A stretch of 38,195 nt of DNA from Acidimicrobiia bacterium. GTDB taxonomy: Bacteria; Actinomycetota; Acidimicrobiia; Spongiisociales; UBA5794. The position numbers and the translations under genes were made by a program. Each line of letters begins with the position of its first letter. Within the stretch, counting starts at the first letter, position 1. Positions 1 through 10,461 of this stretch are shown piece after piece. The notes beneath the pieces are model-generated. The model was not told where the DNA came from. It saw only the letters and a program-made list of their open reading frames with translations, and did not search any database. The DNA is taken from the NCBI GenBank assembly GCA_030066755.1, contig JASJAX010000036.1:1-38195 (forward strand). The letters run 5' to 3'.

Positions 1-84
1 CACTACACCCGCACCACCAACGGCACCCACCACTTCACCAGCCCACTCGGCCACACCTACACCACCCAACCCCGAGCACCCTGA
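1..84 (+). CDS. C-terminal fragment of a probable DUF222/13E12-type HNH endonuclease (cut by window edge)
   Basis: Frame 1 reads HYTRTTNGTHHFTSPLGHTYTTQPRAP* ending TGA 82-84; resembles the conserved tail of 13E12-repeat HNH proteins. Not in the ORF track because it is truncated. Confidence 0.5.
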   Translation, partial: HYTRTTNGTHHFTSPLGHTYTTQPRAP

Positions 85-95
85 GGTTTGCGGGC

Positions 96-1037
96 CTACG
101 TCCCTGCCAGTCGAGCGACGACCGGCTCCATCTCATCGAGGCTGCGCGCCCCGAATCCGATGTAGGACAGTCCGTAACGCTCCCGTCGCTCCATGAGGGT
201 GTCGACGATCTGGTCGACGGTACCGATGAGCACGTGGGGCGACGCAGCGATGTCCGCCGGCGTAGCGCCGGTCTCGGCGGCGAGGCCGTTCACCGCGGCT
301 TCGCGATCGCCGGTCACCTCCACGTGCATGGCGACGATCGACAACTCCACGTCATCGAATCGAGCACCGGCGGCGTCGCGTATCCAGTCGATCTGCGCAG
401 CGATCCGATCCCCCGATGTGGCGAGGTCGGGGCCAAACCGGCCGAAATCGGTCGCGCCGAGCCTGAGTGGCGAGATACCGACGATGTCCGCCTCACGACC
501 GGCGAGTCGGAGCATCCGTGGACCGGCTCCGGCGATGAGGATCGGCGGGTGCGGGTCCTGGATCGGCGTCGGGCAGGTGACGCCGTCTACCCGGTAGTGG
601 TCGCCGGTGAACGTGAACGGGGCACCCGACCAGCAACCCTTGATGACCGCAATGGCCTCCTCCAGTCGACTCACCCGCACCCCGGGCGGGTCGTACGGAA
701 GACCGGCCTCCCGGTATTGCGGCTCGATCCAGCCGGTGCCGATTGCGAGCTCGAATCTGCCTTCGGTGAGGATGTCGATCGTCGCGGTGTCCTTCGCCAG
801 CATCACCGGATGGCGATAGTCGTTGGCGATCACCATCGGCGAGACCCGAATGGACGGTGCGATCTCGGCAGCGACGGTCAGCATCGGAAGTACTGCCGAT
901 GAGTGCGCACCCACGTGATCCGGACCGAAGACCGTCGAGAACCCCGCCGCATCTGCTCGCCGCACGAGCGGCACGAAGTCGCTGCGAGGCATGGCCGCCC
1001 CGATGCCGAGGCCGAATCGAAAGGCCCGAACCGTCAC
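96..1037 (-). CDS. LLM-class F420-dependent oxidoreductase (luciferase-like)
   Basis: Typical LLM motifs (GFSTVFGPDHVG, GRFELAIGTGW, PPILIAGAGPRMLRLAGREADIVGI). Confidence 0.88.
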   Translation of the reverse strand: MTVRAFRFGLGIGAAMPRSDFVPLVRRADAAGFSTVFGPDHVGAHSSAVLPMLTVAAEIAPSIRVSPMVIANDYRHPVMLAKDTATIDILTEGRFELAIGTGWIEPQYREAGLPYDPPGVRVSRLEEAIAVIKGCWSGAPFTFTGDHYRVDGVTCPTPIQDPHPPILIAGAGPRMLRLAGREADIVGISPLRLGATDFGRFGPDLATSGDRIAAQIDWIRDAAGARFDDVELSIVAMHVEVTGDREAAVNGLAAETGATPADIAASPHVLIGTVDQIVDTLMERRERYGLSYIGFGARSLDEMEPVVARLAGT

Positions 1038-1046
1038 CGGCCCAGG

Positions 1047-1655
1047 TTACGTGCGCAGGCCTTCGGCAACGAGGACGAGACCGCCGATGACGAGCAGAAT
1101 GCCGCCCGCAAGGATCAACGTGCGGCGCGACGTGTCCGACAGGCGATGACGGCCAACGGCGACGACGCCGGCAAGCGCGACCTTTGCTCCGATGAGCGCC
1201 AACCAGAAGCCGCCGACAAACGACAGCGCCCGCCACGGAGCGGCCTCCCACGCGCGGACGAACAACGGGGCACCGGCCACCACCCAAAAGACCCACGGAT
1301 GCGGGCTGAGCGCATTGACCGCGGCCCCCCGCCACAGGTCACCGACATCGCCAGCCGACGTCGCCTCGAGCGGTTCGAGCCGGTGGGATGCCGACCGCAA
1401 CTCCCAGAAACCGAACCCGATGACCACAACGCCACCGGCGATGCCCAGGCCCCGCACGAAGGCGTCCGGCAATGCTCCCACTGCGAGTACGGCGAGCGCC
1501 ACGATCGGCACGTCGGTGACCAACGGCGCCATTGCCACCCGCCACCCTGCGCCGAACCCCCGCTTCAGCGTGGAGGTGACGACCAGTGTCTGCAGGGGAC
1601 CCGGCGACACCCCGGCCGCAAGCCCGATCGACAACCCCGCCAGGAGTTCGACCAT
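1047..1655 (-). CDS. LysE-family translocator
   Basis: Multi-TM protein with N-terminal GLAAGVSPGPLQTLVVTSTLKRGF typical of LysE/RhtB. Confidence 0.85.
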   Translation of the reverse strand: MVELLAGLSIGLAAGVSPGPLQTLVVTSTLKRGFGAGWRVAMAPLVTDVPIVALAVLAVGALPDAFVRGLGIAGGVVVIGFGFWELRSASHRLEPLEATSAGDVGDLWRGAAVNALSPHPWVFWVVAGAPLFVRAWEAAPWRALSFVGGFWLALIGAKVALAGVVAVGRHRLSDTSRRTLILAGGILLVIGGLVLVAEGLRT

Positions 1656-1656
1656 T

Positions 1657-1701
1657 CAGCGCCTTCGGCGCTGGTACTGAGTACTGAGTACCGAGTACAG
1701 A
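1657..1701 (+). repeat. Hairpin plus heptad element A
   Basis: CAGCGCC-TTC-GGCGCTG (1657-1673), then GTACTGA GTACTGA GTACCGA GTACAGA (1674-1701). Confidence 0.85.
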
Positions 1702-1723
1702 GACCGTGCGTACACGGGTGCCG

Positions 1724-2647
1724 CTACCCCATCGCGTCGAGCATGGCTTGACCCATGTCGGTGGGCGTTGGAGCGACCACGACGCCGGCAGCGTTCAACG
1801 CAGCGATCTTGTCGGCGGCAGTGCCCTTGCCCCCGGAGATGATGGCCCCGGCGTGGCCCATCCGCTTGCCGGGAGGTGCCGTCGTTCCGGCGATGAATCC
1901 GGCCACCGGCTTGGTCATGTTCGCCGTGATCCACTCGGCAGCCTCCTCCTCTGCCGACCCCCCGATCTCGCCGATCATGATGACCCCCTCGGTGGCCGGA
2001 TCATCGTTGAACATGGACAGGCAGTCGATGAAGTTGGTTCCGTTGACGGGATCGCCCCCGATGCCGATGGCGGTCGTCTGACCGAGACCGTTGTTGGTCA
2101 ACTGGAACACGGCCTCGTAGGTCAGCGTGCCGGAGCGGCTGACGACGCCGATTCTCCCCGGTGAGTGGATGTAGCCCGGCATGATGCCGATCTTGCACTC
2201 GGCCGGTGTGATGACGCCGGGGCAGTTCGGCCCAACGAGGCGCGTGGCGTGGTCCTCCAGGTATCGCTTGACGACCACCATGTCGGCGACGGGAATCCCC
2301 TCGGTCACACAGATGATGAGCTCGAGCCCGGCCGCAGCGCCCTCCATGATGGCGTCGGCCGCAAACGGCGGCGGCACGTACACGACCGATGCGGTCGCTC
2401 CCGTTTCGGCGACGGCCTCGGCAACGGTTCGGAAGATCGGCAGCGTCACGTCGTACCGGTCGTCTCGACCCGGCACGCCGGAGTGATCGGTGTCACCTTC
2501 GTACCGTTCGGTCTCCCCCGCTCGGCTGGGATGCACTGCTCCCACCATTTGCGTGCCGTACGCAATGGCCTTGTCGGTGTGGAACGTTCCGGTCTTGCCC
2601 ATCCCCTGCACGAGGACCTTGGTGTGTTGGTTGATCAGCACCGACAT
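1724..2647 (-). CDS. sucD: Succinyl-CoA ligase subunit alpha
   Basis: CoA-binding and active-site motifs ([60 protein letters not shown]). Confidence 0.97.
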   Translation of the reverse strand: MSVLINQHTKVLVQGMGKTGTFHTDKAIAYGTQMVGAVHPSRAGETERYEGDTDHSGVPGRDDRYDVTLPIFRTVAEAVAETGATASVVYVPPPFAADAIMEGAAAGLELIICVTEGIPVADMVVVKRYLEDHATRLVGPNCPGVITPAECKIGIMPGYIHSPGRIGVVSRSGTLTYEAVFQLTNNGLGQTTAIGIGGDPVNGTNFIDCLSMFNDDPATEGVIMIGEIGGSAEEEAAEWITANMTKPVAGFIAGTTAPPGKRMGHAGAIISGGKGTAADKIAALNAAGVVVAPTPTDMGQAMLDAMG

Positions 2648-2650
2648 CGT

Positions 2651-3874
2651 CTACTCCCCCACCAGTTCGAGGATCTTCTGCGCACCGTCCTTCATGTCGG
2701 TGGCGCTGACCAGATCGAGCCCCGACTCGTCGAGCATGCGCTTGCCGATTTCGACGTTCGTGCCCTCGAGTCGAACCACCAACGGTACTTCGAGCCCGAC
2801 CTCCTGGACGGCTTCAATGACCCCGGCCGCGATCGTGTCGCACCGCATGATGCCCCCGAAGATGTTGACGAAGATGCCCTTCACGTTGGGGTCCTTCGTG
2901 ATGATCTTGAACGCGGCGGCGACCTTCTCCGCCGTCGCCCCTCCCCCGACGTCGAGGAAGTTGGCAGGCTCACCGCCGACGTACTTGATGATGTCCATCG
3001 TCGCCATGGCGAGCCCGGCACCGTTGACCATGCAACCAACGGTGCCATCGAGCTTGATGAAGCTGAGGTCGTACTCGCTCGCCTCGATCTCAGCGGGATC
3101 CTCCTCGGTGACGTCACGCATCTCAGCGACGTCCGGATGGCGGTAGAGCGCATTCGCCTCGAAGCTCATCTTGCCGTCGAGAGCCATCACCTGGCCGTCC
3201 TTGGTGACGACGAGCGGATTGATCTCGACGAGGTCCGCATCGAGCTCGACGGCCGCCTTGGCCAGGACCTTCAGGAACTTCACCCCGTTGGCGAACGCCG
3301 GGCCATCCAAGCCGAGGTCGTAGGCGAGTTGGCGAGCCTGGAAGTCGAGCAACCCGAACGCAGGATCGATCTCCGCCTTCAGGATCTTCTCCGGCGTCTC
3401 GGCGGCGACCTCTTCGATCTCCGTGCCGCCCTCGGTCGAAGCCATGACGATGTTGCGGCTCGTGGCCCGGTCCAGCAACACCGAGAGGTACAGCTCACGT
3501 TCGATGTCGATGCCCTGCTCGATGTAGAGCCGGTTGACCTGCTTGCCTTCGGGTCCGGTCTGCACCGTGACGAGGGTGGAGTGCAGCATCTTCTGGGCGA
3601 GCTCGCGAACCGTCTCCTCCGCAGCTTGAATCCCCTCGAGCCCCGAAGCGACCACGTTCACTCCGCCGACATCGGGATGCTCCTTGAATCGGCCTTTGCC
3701 CCGGCCGCCGGCGTGAATCTGCGACTTGACGACGACGATCGGGTTCCCGGTTTCCTCGATGAGCGGGCGAACCGCAGCAACCGCAGCGTCGACGCTGGTG
3801 GCAACCCGGCCGAGCGGCACCGGGATGCCCCGCGCCTTCATCAGCTCCTTGGCCTGATACTCGTGGACCTTCAA
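2651..3874 (-). CDS. sucC: Succinyl-CoA ligase subunit beta
   Basis: [25 protein letters not shown]-grasp; [28 protein letters not shown]. Confidence 0.97.
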   Translation of the reverse strand: MKVHEYQAKELMKARGIPVPLGRVATSVDAAVAAVRPLIEETGNPIVVVKSQIHAGGRGKGRFKEHPDVGGVNVVASGLEGIQAAEETVRELAQKMLHSTLVTVQTGPEGKQVNRLYIEQGIDIERELYLSVLLDRATSRNIVMASTEGGTEIEEVAAETPEKILKAEIDPAFGLLDFQARQLAYDLGLDGPAFANGVKFLKVLAKAAVELDADLVEINPLVVTKDGQVMALDGKMSFEANALYRHPDVAEMRDVTEEDPAEIEASEYDLSFIKLDGTVGCMVNGAGLAMATMDIIKYVGGEPANFLDVGGGATAEKVAAAFKIITKDPNVKGIFVNIFGGIMRCDTIAAGVIEAVQEVGLEVPLVVRLEGTNVEIGKRMLDESGLDLVSATDMKDGAQKILELVGE

Positions 3875-3928
3875 CGTCGCACCCTCCTCAAGGGGTCGTG
3901 GTGGTACAGAACAGTGGCGTGGGTGAGG

Positions 3929-4318
3929 TCAGTCGCCGAACTCCGCGTCGACCCACTCCGTGATCTCTTGCAGTGGCGCACCGGGGGTGAAGATCTTCTT
4001 CAGCCCCTTCTCGTGCAAGATCGGAATGTCCTCGTCGGGAATGATGCCCCCGCCGAACACAATGATGTCATCGGCGCCCCGTTCGCCGAGCAGTTCGACC
4101 ACTCGCGGAAACAGCGTCATGTGGGCACCGGACAACACCGAGAGGCCAACTCCGTCGACGTCCTCCTGGATCGCGGTTTCGACGATCTGCTCGGGCGTTT
4201 GGTGGAGTCCGGAGTAGATCACCTCGCACCCGGCGTCGCGCAGCGCCCGGGCCACGACCTTGGCGCCGCGATCATGGCCATCGAGCCCGGGCTTGGCGAT
4301 GAGCACACGTGGTGGCAT
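3929..4318 (-). CDS. Cobalamin B12-binding subunit (methylmalonyl-CoA mutase C-terminal domain type)
   Basis: [35 protein letters not shown] (DxHxxG); start set at the internal ATG MPPRVL. Confidence 0.93.
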   Translation of the reverse strand: MPPRVLIAKPGLDGHDRGAKVVARALRDAGCEVIYSGLHQTPEQIVETAIQEDVDGVGLSVLSGAHMTLFPRVVELLGERGADDIIVFGGGIIPDEDIPILHEKGLKKIFTPGAPLQEITEWVDAEFGD

Positions 4319-4328
4319 GAGCGCGAGG

Positions 4329-5633
4329 TTAGTCCGAGCCGCTTTGCGCCACGCCACAGGGTGTCGGCGCTCTCGCCTGCGTGGTTGTCGGTCGATAGTC
4401 CCCCGACCGGATTCCATCCAGGTCGTAGGCGAAGATCCGCTCCTCTGTGGAGAGGATCAGTTCGCCGTCGGCGATCACCGGAATCGTCACGCCGAACTCG
4501 GGCGCGACACGAAGAAGCATCCGCCCGTCGTCTGCGGAGTACGCAGCAACGAACGCGTCGGAGCCGATAACAACGAGATGCTCGCCGACGGTGATGGTCT
4601 CCGAGAACCGGACTGGGCCGAGCGGCGCCACCCACCGCTGGACTCCGGTGGCCGGGTCGATGCTCTCGATCTGCTCGGATGCTGTTGCGTAGATGCTGTC
4701 GCCCGATACGAGTGCTTGCAGATACCAGCATTCGTCCGTGGCGGGTATCTGCCAGGCCAGCGATCCGTCGCCGATCTCACGGGCGTGGAGCCCCGTCGAG
4801 TCGTAGGTCACCACGCGTGTTTCAGACACGCCGACGAGCGTCTGTGGGCCGCTGTCGACCGGTTTCCCGATGTTGACCCGCCATCGTTCAACTCCCGTTG
4901 CGAGCTCGAACGCAAGGATCTCGCCATCGGGATCAGCGACGAACCCGACGTCGCCGCGGAGGCCGATGCCCCCTGCGTAGTCATCCTGAGTGGGTTGGTC
5001 GGCAAACTCCAGCGCCCACCGTTCGGCGCCGTCGACGACATCAAGCGCAGTGAGCCGGCGTTGCGTCTTTGCCAGTATCAGGTCGGCCGTGACGAGATGC
5101 GCTTCCTCGAGGGCACCGCCGGGAGGGACCTTCTCCCACACGGTCTCTCCCGTCCGTGGCTCCAATGTCCGGACGATGGCCTCCGGGAACCCGAAGCCCT
5201 TCTCCAGAACGAGCAACCCCGCTGCCGTGAATGCGGCGCCCTCGAGAACGTCGACGTCCAGACCCCACAGCGTTGCTCCGGTCTCAGCGTCGAGCACCAC
5301 GATCCGATGCTCGGCGGCGTGCGCAACAACGACGTCATCGTTCACGATCGCAATCTCCGCCCGGCCCCCGACGTCCAACGAACGCGACCACTGCTGGGAA
5401 CGGTCGGTCCGGTCGTACGCTGAGTACTCAGTCCGATTCCGCCGGAAGAACGTGTTCACCACGATTGCGTTGTCGGTGACGACGATCGACGATCGGGCGT
5501 CGGCCATCGGAGCTGCGGCGAAGCCGCCGGTTTCGATCTCCCAGACTGCGTCGGGAGCCGTGTCGACGACGGTTGGCGAGCTACAGGCAGCGGCAGCCAG
5601 GCTGGCCACGACAAGGACGATGATCCACCGCAC
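4329..5633 (-). CDS. PQQ-binding-like beta-propeller repeat lipoprotein
   Basis: N-terminal lipoprotein signal (ASLAAAAC) and repeated GATLWGLDV / GAERWALEF / [10 protein letters not shown] / [10 protein letters not shown] blades. Confidence 0.85.
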   Translation of the reverse strand: MRWIIVLVVASLAAAACSSPTVVDTAPDAVWEIETGGFAAAPMADARSSIVVTDNAIVVNTFFRRNRTEYSAYDRTDRSQQWSRSLDVGGRAEIAIVNDDVVVAHAAEHRIVVLDAETGATLWGLDVDVLEGAAFTAAGLLVLEKGFGFPEAIVRTLEPRTGETVWEKVPPGGALEEAHLVTADLILAKTQRRLTALDVVDGAERWALEFADQPTQDDYAGGIGLRGDVGFVADPDGEILAFELATGVERWRVNIGKPVDSGPQTLVGVSETRVVTYDSTGLHAREIGDGSLAWQIPATDECWYLQALVSGDSIYATASEQIESIDPATGVQRWVAPLGPVRFSETITVGEHLVVIGSDAFVAAYSADDGRMLLRVAPEFGVTIPVIADGELILSTEERIFAYDLDGIRSGDYRPTTTQARAPTPCGVAQSGSD

Positions 5634-5677
5634 GCCGCAAGCGTACTGTCGATGGGTCCGGCGCCGACGCAGGCCGC

Positions 5678-7855
5678 CTACACCCGCTCGAGCGGTGCCC
5701 AGGCAAGCAGCAACCGCTTCACGCCCTGGCTGTCGAAGCTGACGTAGGCCTCGGCGCGGTCTCCGTCACCGACGACCTGCGTGATGGTGCCGGTACCCCA
5801 GTGGGCGTGTTTCACTCGATCGCCGACCCCAATGTCGTTGCCGTCGACCGTTTCGGCGGGCGGCGAAACGGTGTCGGGCCGCCGACCCTTGCGGCTGGCC
5901 TTCTCGACGACGTGATTCGGAAGCTCCCCGAGGAACCGGCTCGGCGGGTTGTAGTTGTTCCCACCCCAGAGATTGCGGCTCCACGCCCGGGTGAGATAGA
6001 GCTGTTCCATCGCCCGCGTGATGCCGACGTAGGCGAGCCTCCGCTCCTCTTCGAGCTCGGCCGGTTCACCGAGCGAGCGCATGTGCGGAAAGACCCCGTC
6101 CTCCATACCGGTGATGAAGACGACGGGGAACTCGAGTCCCTTGGCGTTGTGGAGCGTCATGAGCGTGACCTGGTCGTCGTCGTCCATCGAGTCGACGTCG
6201 GTCACGAGGCTGATCGACTCGAGGAACAGCTCGATCTTGCGAAGCCCATCGAGCTCCTCCCAGTCCCCGGGTGCGAGCGTCGGCGGACCGGTTTCCTCGA
6301 AGTCGGCCGCCGCCGACACGAGCTCCTTGAGGTTCTCCTCGCGGCCCATGGCTTCGATCGAGCGCTCGGAACGGATCATGTCCATGTATCCGGACTCGGT
6401 CATGATCGCCTCGAGGGCCGCCTTCGGACCGAGGCTCGCCTGCAGGGTCAGATGATCCATCAGCCCCACGAACTCCTTGATCGCCCGCTGCGCTCGCGAC
6501 GACAACCGACCGTTGTCGTCGGCTCGGGTCAGCGCCTCGAAGAAGCCGATCCGTTCACCCTCGGCGAACCGATCAACGTGCCCAACCGACGTGTCGCCGA
6601 TGGCTCGTTTTGGCGTGTTCACGATTCGCTTCAGCGCGACTTCGTCGGCGGGGTTGACGAGGGCCCGGAGGTAGGCGAGCACGTCTTTGACCTCGCGCCG
6701 GTCGTAGTACTTGAGTCCGCCGACGACCTGGTACGGGATCCCGAACTTGACGAAGAGCTCCTCGATGACGCGGCTCTGGGCGTTCGTGCGGTAGAAGACG
6801 GCCACATCCTTGAGCTTCCGACCCGTCTTCTCGAGGGCTGCGATCTCCTGCGCCACAAAGGCCGCCTCATCGTGCTCGTCCTCGGCCTCGAAGGTCGCCA
6901 CTGGATCGCCGGTGCCGAGATCCGTCCAGAGCCGCTTGGGGCGCCGGCTGGGGTTGTTCGAAATGACCGCGTTGGCAGCTTCCAGGATCGTCTGCGTCGA
7001 GCGGTAGTTCTGCTCGAGCATCACGATCTTGGCGTCGGGATAGTCCCGCTCGAACCCGGAGATGTTGCGCAGATCGGCACCCCGGAAGGCGTAGATGCTC
7101 TGGTCGTGATCACCGACAACGCAGACGTTGTGGTGCGACTCGCCGAGAAGCTTCACCAGGACGTACTGGGCATGGTTCGTGTCCTGGTACTCGTCCACGA
7201 GGATGTAGCGGAACCGCTCCTGGTAGTGCTTCAGAACCTCGGGGAAGGCCTGCAGCAACTCGACGGTGACCATCAGCAGATCATCGAAGTCCATCGCCGA
7301 CGCCTCGACGAGCCGCTGCTGGTAGAGCCGGTACACGTCGGCGATCTTCTCGTGATAGAACCCGGTCCCCTGCGACGCAAACGTCTCGTAGTCGACGAGT
7401 TCGTTCTTGGCGTTGGAGATCGTTGCCCGGATGTTGCGAGGCGGGAACCGTTTCGGATCCATGTCGAGATCCCGCACGACCATCGTCACGAGCCGCAGCG
7501 AGTCCGCCGAGTCGTAGATCGAAAAGGCCGACCGATAGCCGAGACGATGCGCTTCACGACGCAAGATCCGGGCACACGCACTGTGGAACGTCGACACCCA
7601 CATGTCGTACGACACCGGCCCGACGAGCTCGGCGACTCGCTCCTTCATCTCGGTCGCCGCCTTGTTGGTGAAGGTGATCGCCAAGATCGAAAACGGCGAT
7701 ACCCCGTGATCCTTGATCAAGTGCGCCACCCGCCGAGTCAGCACGCGCGTCTTCCCCGAACCGGCACCGGCAACCACGAGCACAGGCCCCTCCGTCGCCG
7801 CCACCGCTTCACGTTGCACAGGATTCAGATCCTCGAGAAGCGAGTCGCCCACCAT
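5678..7855 (-). CDS. pcrA: UvrD/PcrA-type ATP-dependent DNA helicase
   Basis: LNPVQREAVAATEGPVLVVAGAGSGKTRVLTRRVAHL; YILVDEYQDTNHAQY; VVGDHDQSIYAFRGAD; C-terminal PcrA domain. Confidence 0.95.
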   Translation of the reverse strand: MVGDSLLEDLNPVQREAVAATEGPVLVVAGAGSGKTRVLTRRVAHLIKDHGVSPFSILAITFTNKAATEMKERVAELVGPVSYDMWVSTFHSACARILRREAHRLGYRSAFSIYDSADSLRLVTMVVRDLDMDPKRFPPRNIRATISNAKNELVDYETFASQGTGFYHEKIADVYRLYQQRLVEASAMDFDDLLMVTVELLQAFPEVLKHYQERFRYILVDEYQDTNHAQYVLVKLLGESHHNVCVVGDHDQSIYAFRGADLRNISGFERDYPDAKIVMLEQNYRSTQTILEAANAVISNNPSRRPKRLWTDLGTGDPVATFEAEDEHDEAAFVAQEIAALEKTGRKLKDVAVFYRTNAQSRVIEELFVKFGIPYQVVGGLKYYDRREVKDVLAYLRALVNPADEVALKRIVNTPKRAIGDTSVGHVDRFAEGERIGFFEALTRADDNGRLSSRAQRAIKEFVGLMDHLTLQASLGPKAALEAIMTESGYMDMIRSERSIEAMGREENLKELVSAAADFEETGPPTLAPGDWEELDGLRKIELFLESISLVTDVDSMDDDDQVTLMTLHNAKGLEFPVVFITGMEDGVFPHMRSLGEPAELEEERRLAYVGITRAMEQLYLTRAWSRNLWGGNNYNPPSRFLGELPNHVVEKASRKGRRPDTVSPPAETVDGNDIGVGDRVKHAHWGTGTITQVVGDGDRAEAYVSFDSQGVKRLLLAWAPLERV

Positions 7856-7889
7856 GGAGGTCGCAGTATACGGAGGTAGTTACACGTGT

Positions 7890-7953
7890 GTTCTTTGGCG
7901 GCCTCCGGCCGCCAAAGAACGTCGCCAGTCGCCAGTAGCCAGTCGCCAGTACC
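7890..7953 (+). repeat. Hairpin plus heptad element B
   Basis: GTTCTTTGGCGGCC-TCC-GGCCGCCAAAGAAC perfect 14-bp stem (7890-7920), then GTCGCCA GTCGCCA GTAGCCA GTCGCCA GTACC. Confidence 0.9.
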
Positions 7954-7973
7954 GGGCCTGCCGGCGGCGAAAC

Positions 7974-10280
7974 CTACCGCTGCTCCTGGAGCAGGCTCCA
8001 CAGCGTCTCTGCGAGGGCGCCTTCTCGGAAGTCGGCCTTGTCGAAGAATGCGTCGACGCCTGCGGCGGCGGCACGTTCGCGATCCGACTCGTCGGCAACG
8101 CCGGACAGCATCACGATCGGCAGGCGATCGGTGCGCTTGCGGACCGCCTCGACCAAGGCAACGCCGTCGGCGTTCGGCATGGCGTAGTCGACGACGAGCG
8201 CATCGACCTCGATCTGTTCGAGGACTTCGAGCGCCTCGGCGACGCTGCCGGCCACGCTGGTGGTGAACCCACTCGAGGCGAGCGAGCCGGAGACAACGGC
8301 CCGGGCACCCATCGAGTCGTCGACCACGAGCACCCGGGCGGCCGGGCGGTCGATGATCGCGCCGGCGCCCTGGCCGGCAACGAGCGAACCCGGATCGAGC
8401 ACGAGCACGACGTCGTCGCCGCCCATGAATGCAGCTCCGGTGACGTGCTGCGGTGCGGTGACCGACCCGGCGAGCGACTTCACTGCGACCTCGCGGACAC
8501 CGTCGACCCCGTTGACGGTGACGGCGGCATCTCCAAAGCGATGGCGCAGGACGACCACGTGGAGTTCTCCACCCCACTGGTCGGCTCCGACGATCTCACC
8601 GAGCGATCGCAGCGGGATGCGCTGACCATCCCAGACGATCGAGCGTTCCTCACCGGCCTCGTCCACTTCGATCTCGGCGATCGGCATGACCTCGTCGACC
8701 GCCGCCTCGGGAAAGCCCCAGCCCACACCACCTGCATCGACCACGAAGAGCCGTTGGAGCGACCGGAAGCCGGGGACCGTCATCTTGACCTCGGTGCCGT
8801 GCCCCAGCGTCGACTCCATGACGGCTCGGCCGTAGAGGCTCTCGACTGCCGTTGCGACAACGTCGAGACCGTTGCCACCGCCGAGTCCGCCATCGGCGGC
8901 GCGGGTGGTGAATCCTGCCTGGAAGAGCACACCGGGAAGGGCCTCGGGCGGGGCATCGGCGGCAAGCCGGTTCTCTTCGATGGCGATTGCGCGCACGAGG
9001 TCCCAGTCGACGCCGGCGCCGTCATCGGCCACCGTCACCTCGAGCATCCGCTCCCGCATGACCGCCGTTACGGAGATGACACCCTCAGGATCCTTCCCTG
9101 CGGCCTCACGGACATCGGGCGGCTCGATGCCATGGAACACGGAGTTGACCACGAGTTGACGAATGGCGTCCGCCAGTCGGTCGAGGACCTCACGGTCCGC
9201 GCTGAGCAACTCGTCGGCATGGAGCTCGAACCGAACGTTGCGCTGCATCTTGCCGGAGACGAACTTCACCAGCTGCGGCAACGGGCTGACGATCGCCTGG
9301 AACGGCACTGAGCCGAGACCGAGCGCATCGATCTGCAGTCGCTCGGCGGCGACACGAACGGCCCGGGCGTTCGCCCGCGCCAGTTGCCCGTCTTCATCCT
9401 GACCCTTGACGAGCTCATCAATCCGGGCCACGAGGCCGTGTGCCTCCACCCGCAGCTCCGCGATGTGGTTCATCATCTCGTAGAGCAGCGCGGCGTTGAC
9501 CATGGTGCTGTGGTCCCGAGCCCACCCTTCGACCGACTCGACGAGCGAACCCAGTGCTCCCGACGGGCGGGTGGTCGGGCGAACGCGGGGGCGGGCTGCG
9601 GCAACGTAGCCGTCTGGCATTGGCTCAGGCGAAGGATCGGTGACGGGCACCATCGGCACGGTTGCGTCGACCGGGACGGCCGCATCGGCGTCGATTGCCT
9701 GCAACGGTGCCGACGCGGCGTCGTCGGTCGCAGGCGGCTCGACGACGGGTTCTACATCGGCCTCGGGAACGTCCTTGACGAGTTCGAGCGTCGGGCGAGG
9801 GCGGTCCTCGTCGTCGGCCGGCTCCGACTCCGCCACGGGTTCGTCGGCTTCCACCGGGTCCTCGGCTTCCGTGGACGGCTGCAGGTCGGGAACGTCGGCG
9901 CCTGGCACCAGCTCCTTCAACCACGACACCGCTTCGACCAGGTCCTCACTCGCCGCGTTCGGGTCGCCGCGGCCGGCGTCCGGGATGGCTCGCGCCGCCA
10001 TCTCGAGTGCTCGCGAGAGCTCGATGCCGCCACCCATCTCGCCCTTGTGGAGGCTTCGCCAGACGATTTCGATCATCTGTCCGGCGACCGAGACCGCTTC
10101 GAAACCCATGACCTTGGCGGTGCCCTTGACCGTGTGCCCCTCACGCATCATGGCGCCTGCGACGTCACGGTCGACATCGTCGTTGCGTGCGGCTTGAGCG
10201 CCCTCCACGAGGCGAGCCGACCGCTCGTCTAGTTCGGACAGGAACATTTCCTGGAGCTCTGGATCAGCGCTCCAACTCAC
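7974..10280 (-). CDS. CheA-type hybrid histidine kinase (Hpt - HATPase - CheW - receiver)
   Basis: Hpt motif HTVKGTAKVMGFEAVS; N-box LVVNSVFHGIEPPDVRE; G1 VADDGAGVD; G2 GGGNGLDVV; CheW-like segment; C-terminal REC ARVLVVDDSMGARAV...ALVVDYAMPNADG...PIVMLSG. Confidence 0.9.
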   Translation of the reverse strand: MSWSADPELQEMFLSELDERSARLVEGAQAARNDDVDRDVAGAMMREGHTVKGTAKVMGFEAVSVAGQMIEIVWRSLHKGEMGGGIELSRALEMAARAIPDAGRGDPNAASEDLVEAVSWLKELVPGADVPDLQPSTEAEDPVEADEPVAESEPADDEDRPRPTLELVKDVPEADVEPVVEPPATDDAASAPLQAIDADAAVPVDATVPMVPVTDPSPEPMPDGYVAAARPRVRPTTRPSGALGSLVESVEGWARDHSTMVNAALLYEMMNHIAELRVEAHGLVARIDELVKGQDEDGQLARANARAVRVAAERLQIDALGLGSVPFQAIVSPLPQLVKFVSGKMQRNVRFELHADELLSADREVLDRLADAIRQLVVNSVFHGIEPPDVREAAGKDPEGVISVTAVMRERMLEVTVADDGAGVDWDLVRAIAIEENRLAADAPPEALPGVLFQAGFTTRAADGGLGGGNGLDVVATAVESLYGRAVMESTLGHGTEVKMTVPGFRSLQRLFVVDAGGVGWGFPEAAVDEVMPIAEIEVDEAGEERSIVWDGQRIPLRSLGEIVGADQWGGELHVVVLRHRFGDAAVTVNGVDGVREVAVKSLAGSVTAPQHVTGAAFMGGDDVVLVLDPGSLVAGQGAGAIIDRPAARVLVVDDSMGARAVVSGSLASSGFTTSVAGSVAEALEVLEQIEVDALVVDYAMPNADGVALVEAVRKRTDRLPIVMLSGVADESDRERAAAAGVDAFFDKADFREGALAETLWSLLQEQR

Positions 10281-10461
10281 CGGATCACCTCGTGTTCAGG
10301 TCGATGGCCCCTCTTCGCACGTATCGTCCGCCGACCGCAAGGGCTTGAGCGCTGAAAGCCGAGGAACCGCAGGAAATCGGTGGGATTCGAGGGGCCATGA
10401 CCAGAAACGCGTCGTGCAAATGCGGGGTGGAGATGCACTATGGAGTGAAGGGGAGATTCCG

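Noticed and set aside
2165-4570. 801-aa + strand ORF
   Set aside because: Antisense to sucD/sucC and the B12-binding gene; low-complexity Arg/Asp/His-rich translation typical of shadow ORFs in high-GC DNA.
5801-7879. 692-aa + strand ORF
   Set aside because: Antisense shadow of pcrA; no recognisable domain.
7713-9311. 532-aa + strand ORF
   Set aside because: Antisense to the CheA-like kinase and crossing into the pcrA start; shadow ORF.
10358-10395. ECF-type autoregulatory promoter (GGAACC followed by a -10-like box) before the sigma gene
   Set aside because: GGAACC is present but I could not see a convincing -10 at the right spacing.
10345-10461. N-terminal extension of the sigma factor ORF
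   Set aside because: The 39-residue extension lacks sigma-like sequence; ATG 10462 with upstream AGGGGAGA fits better.
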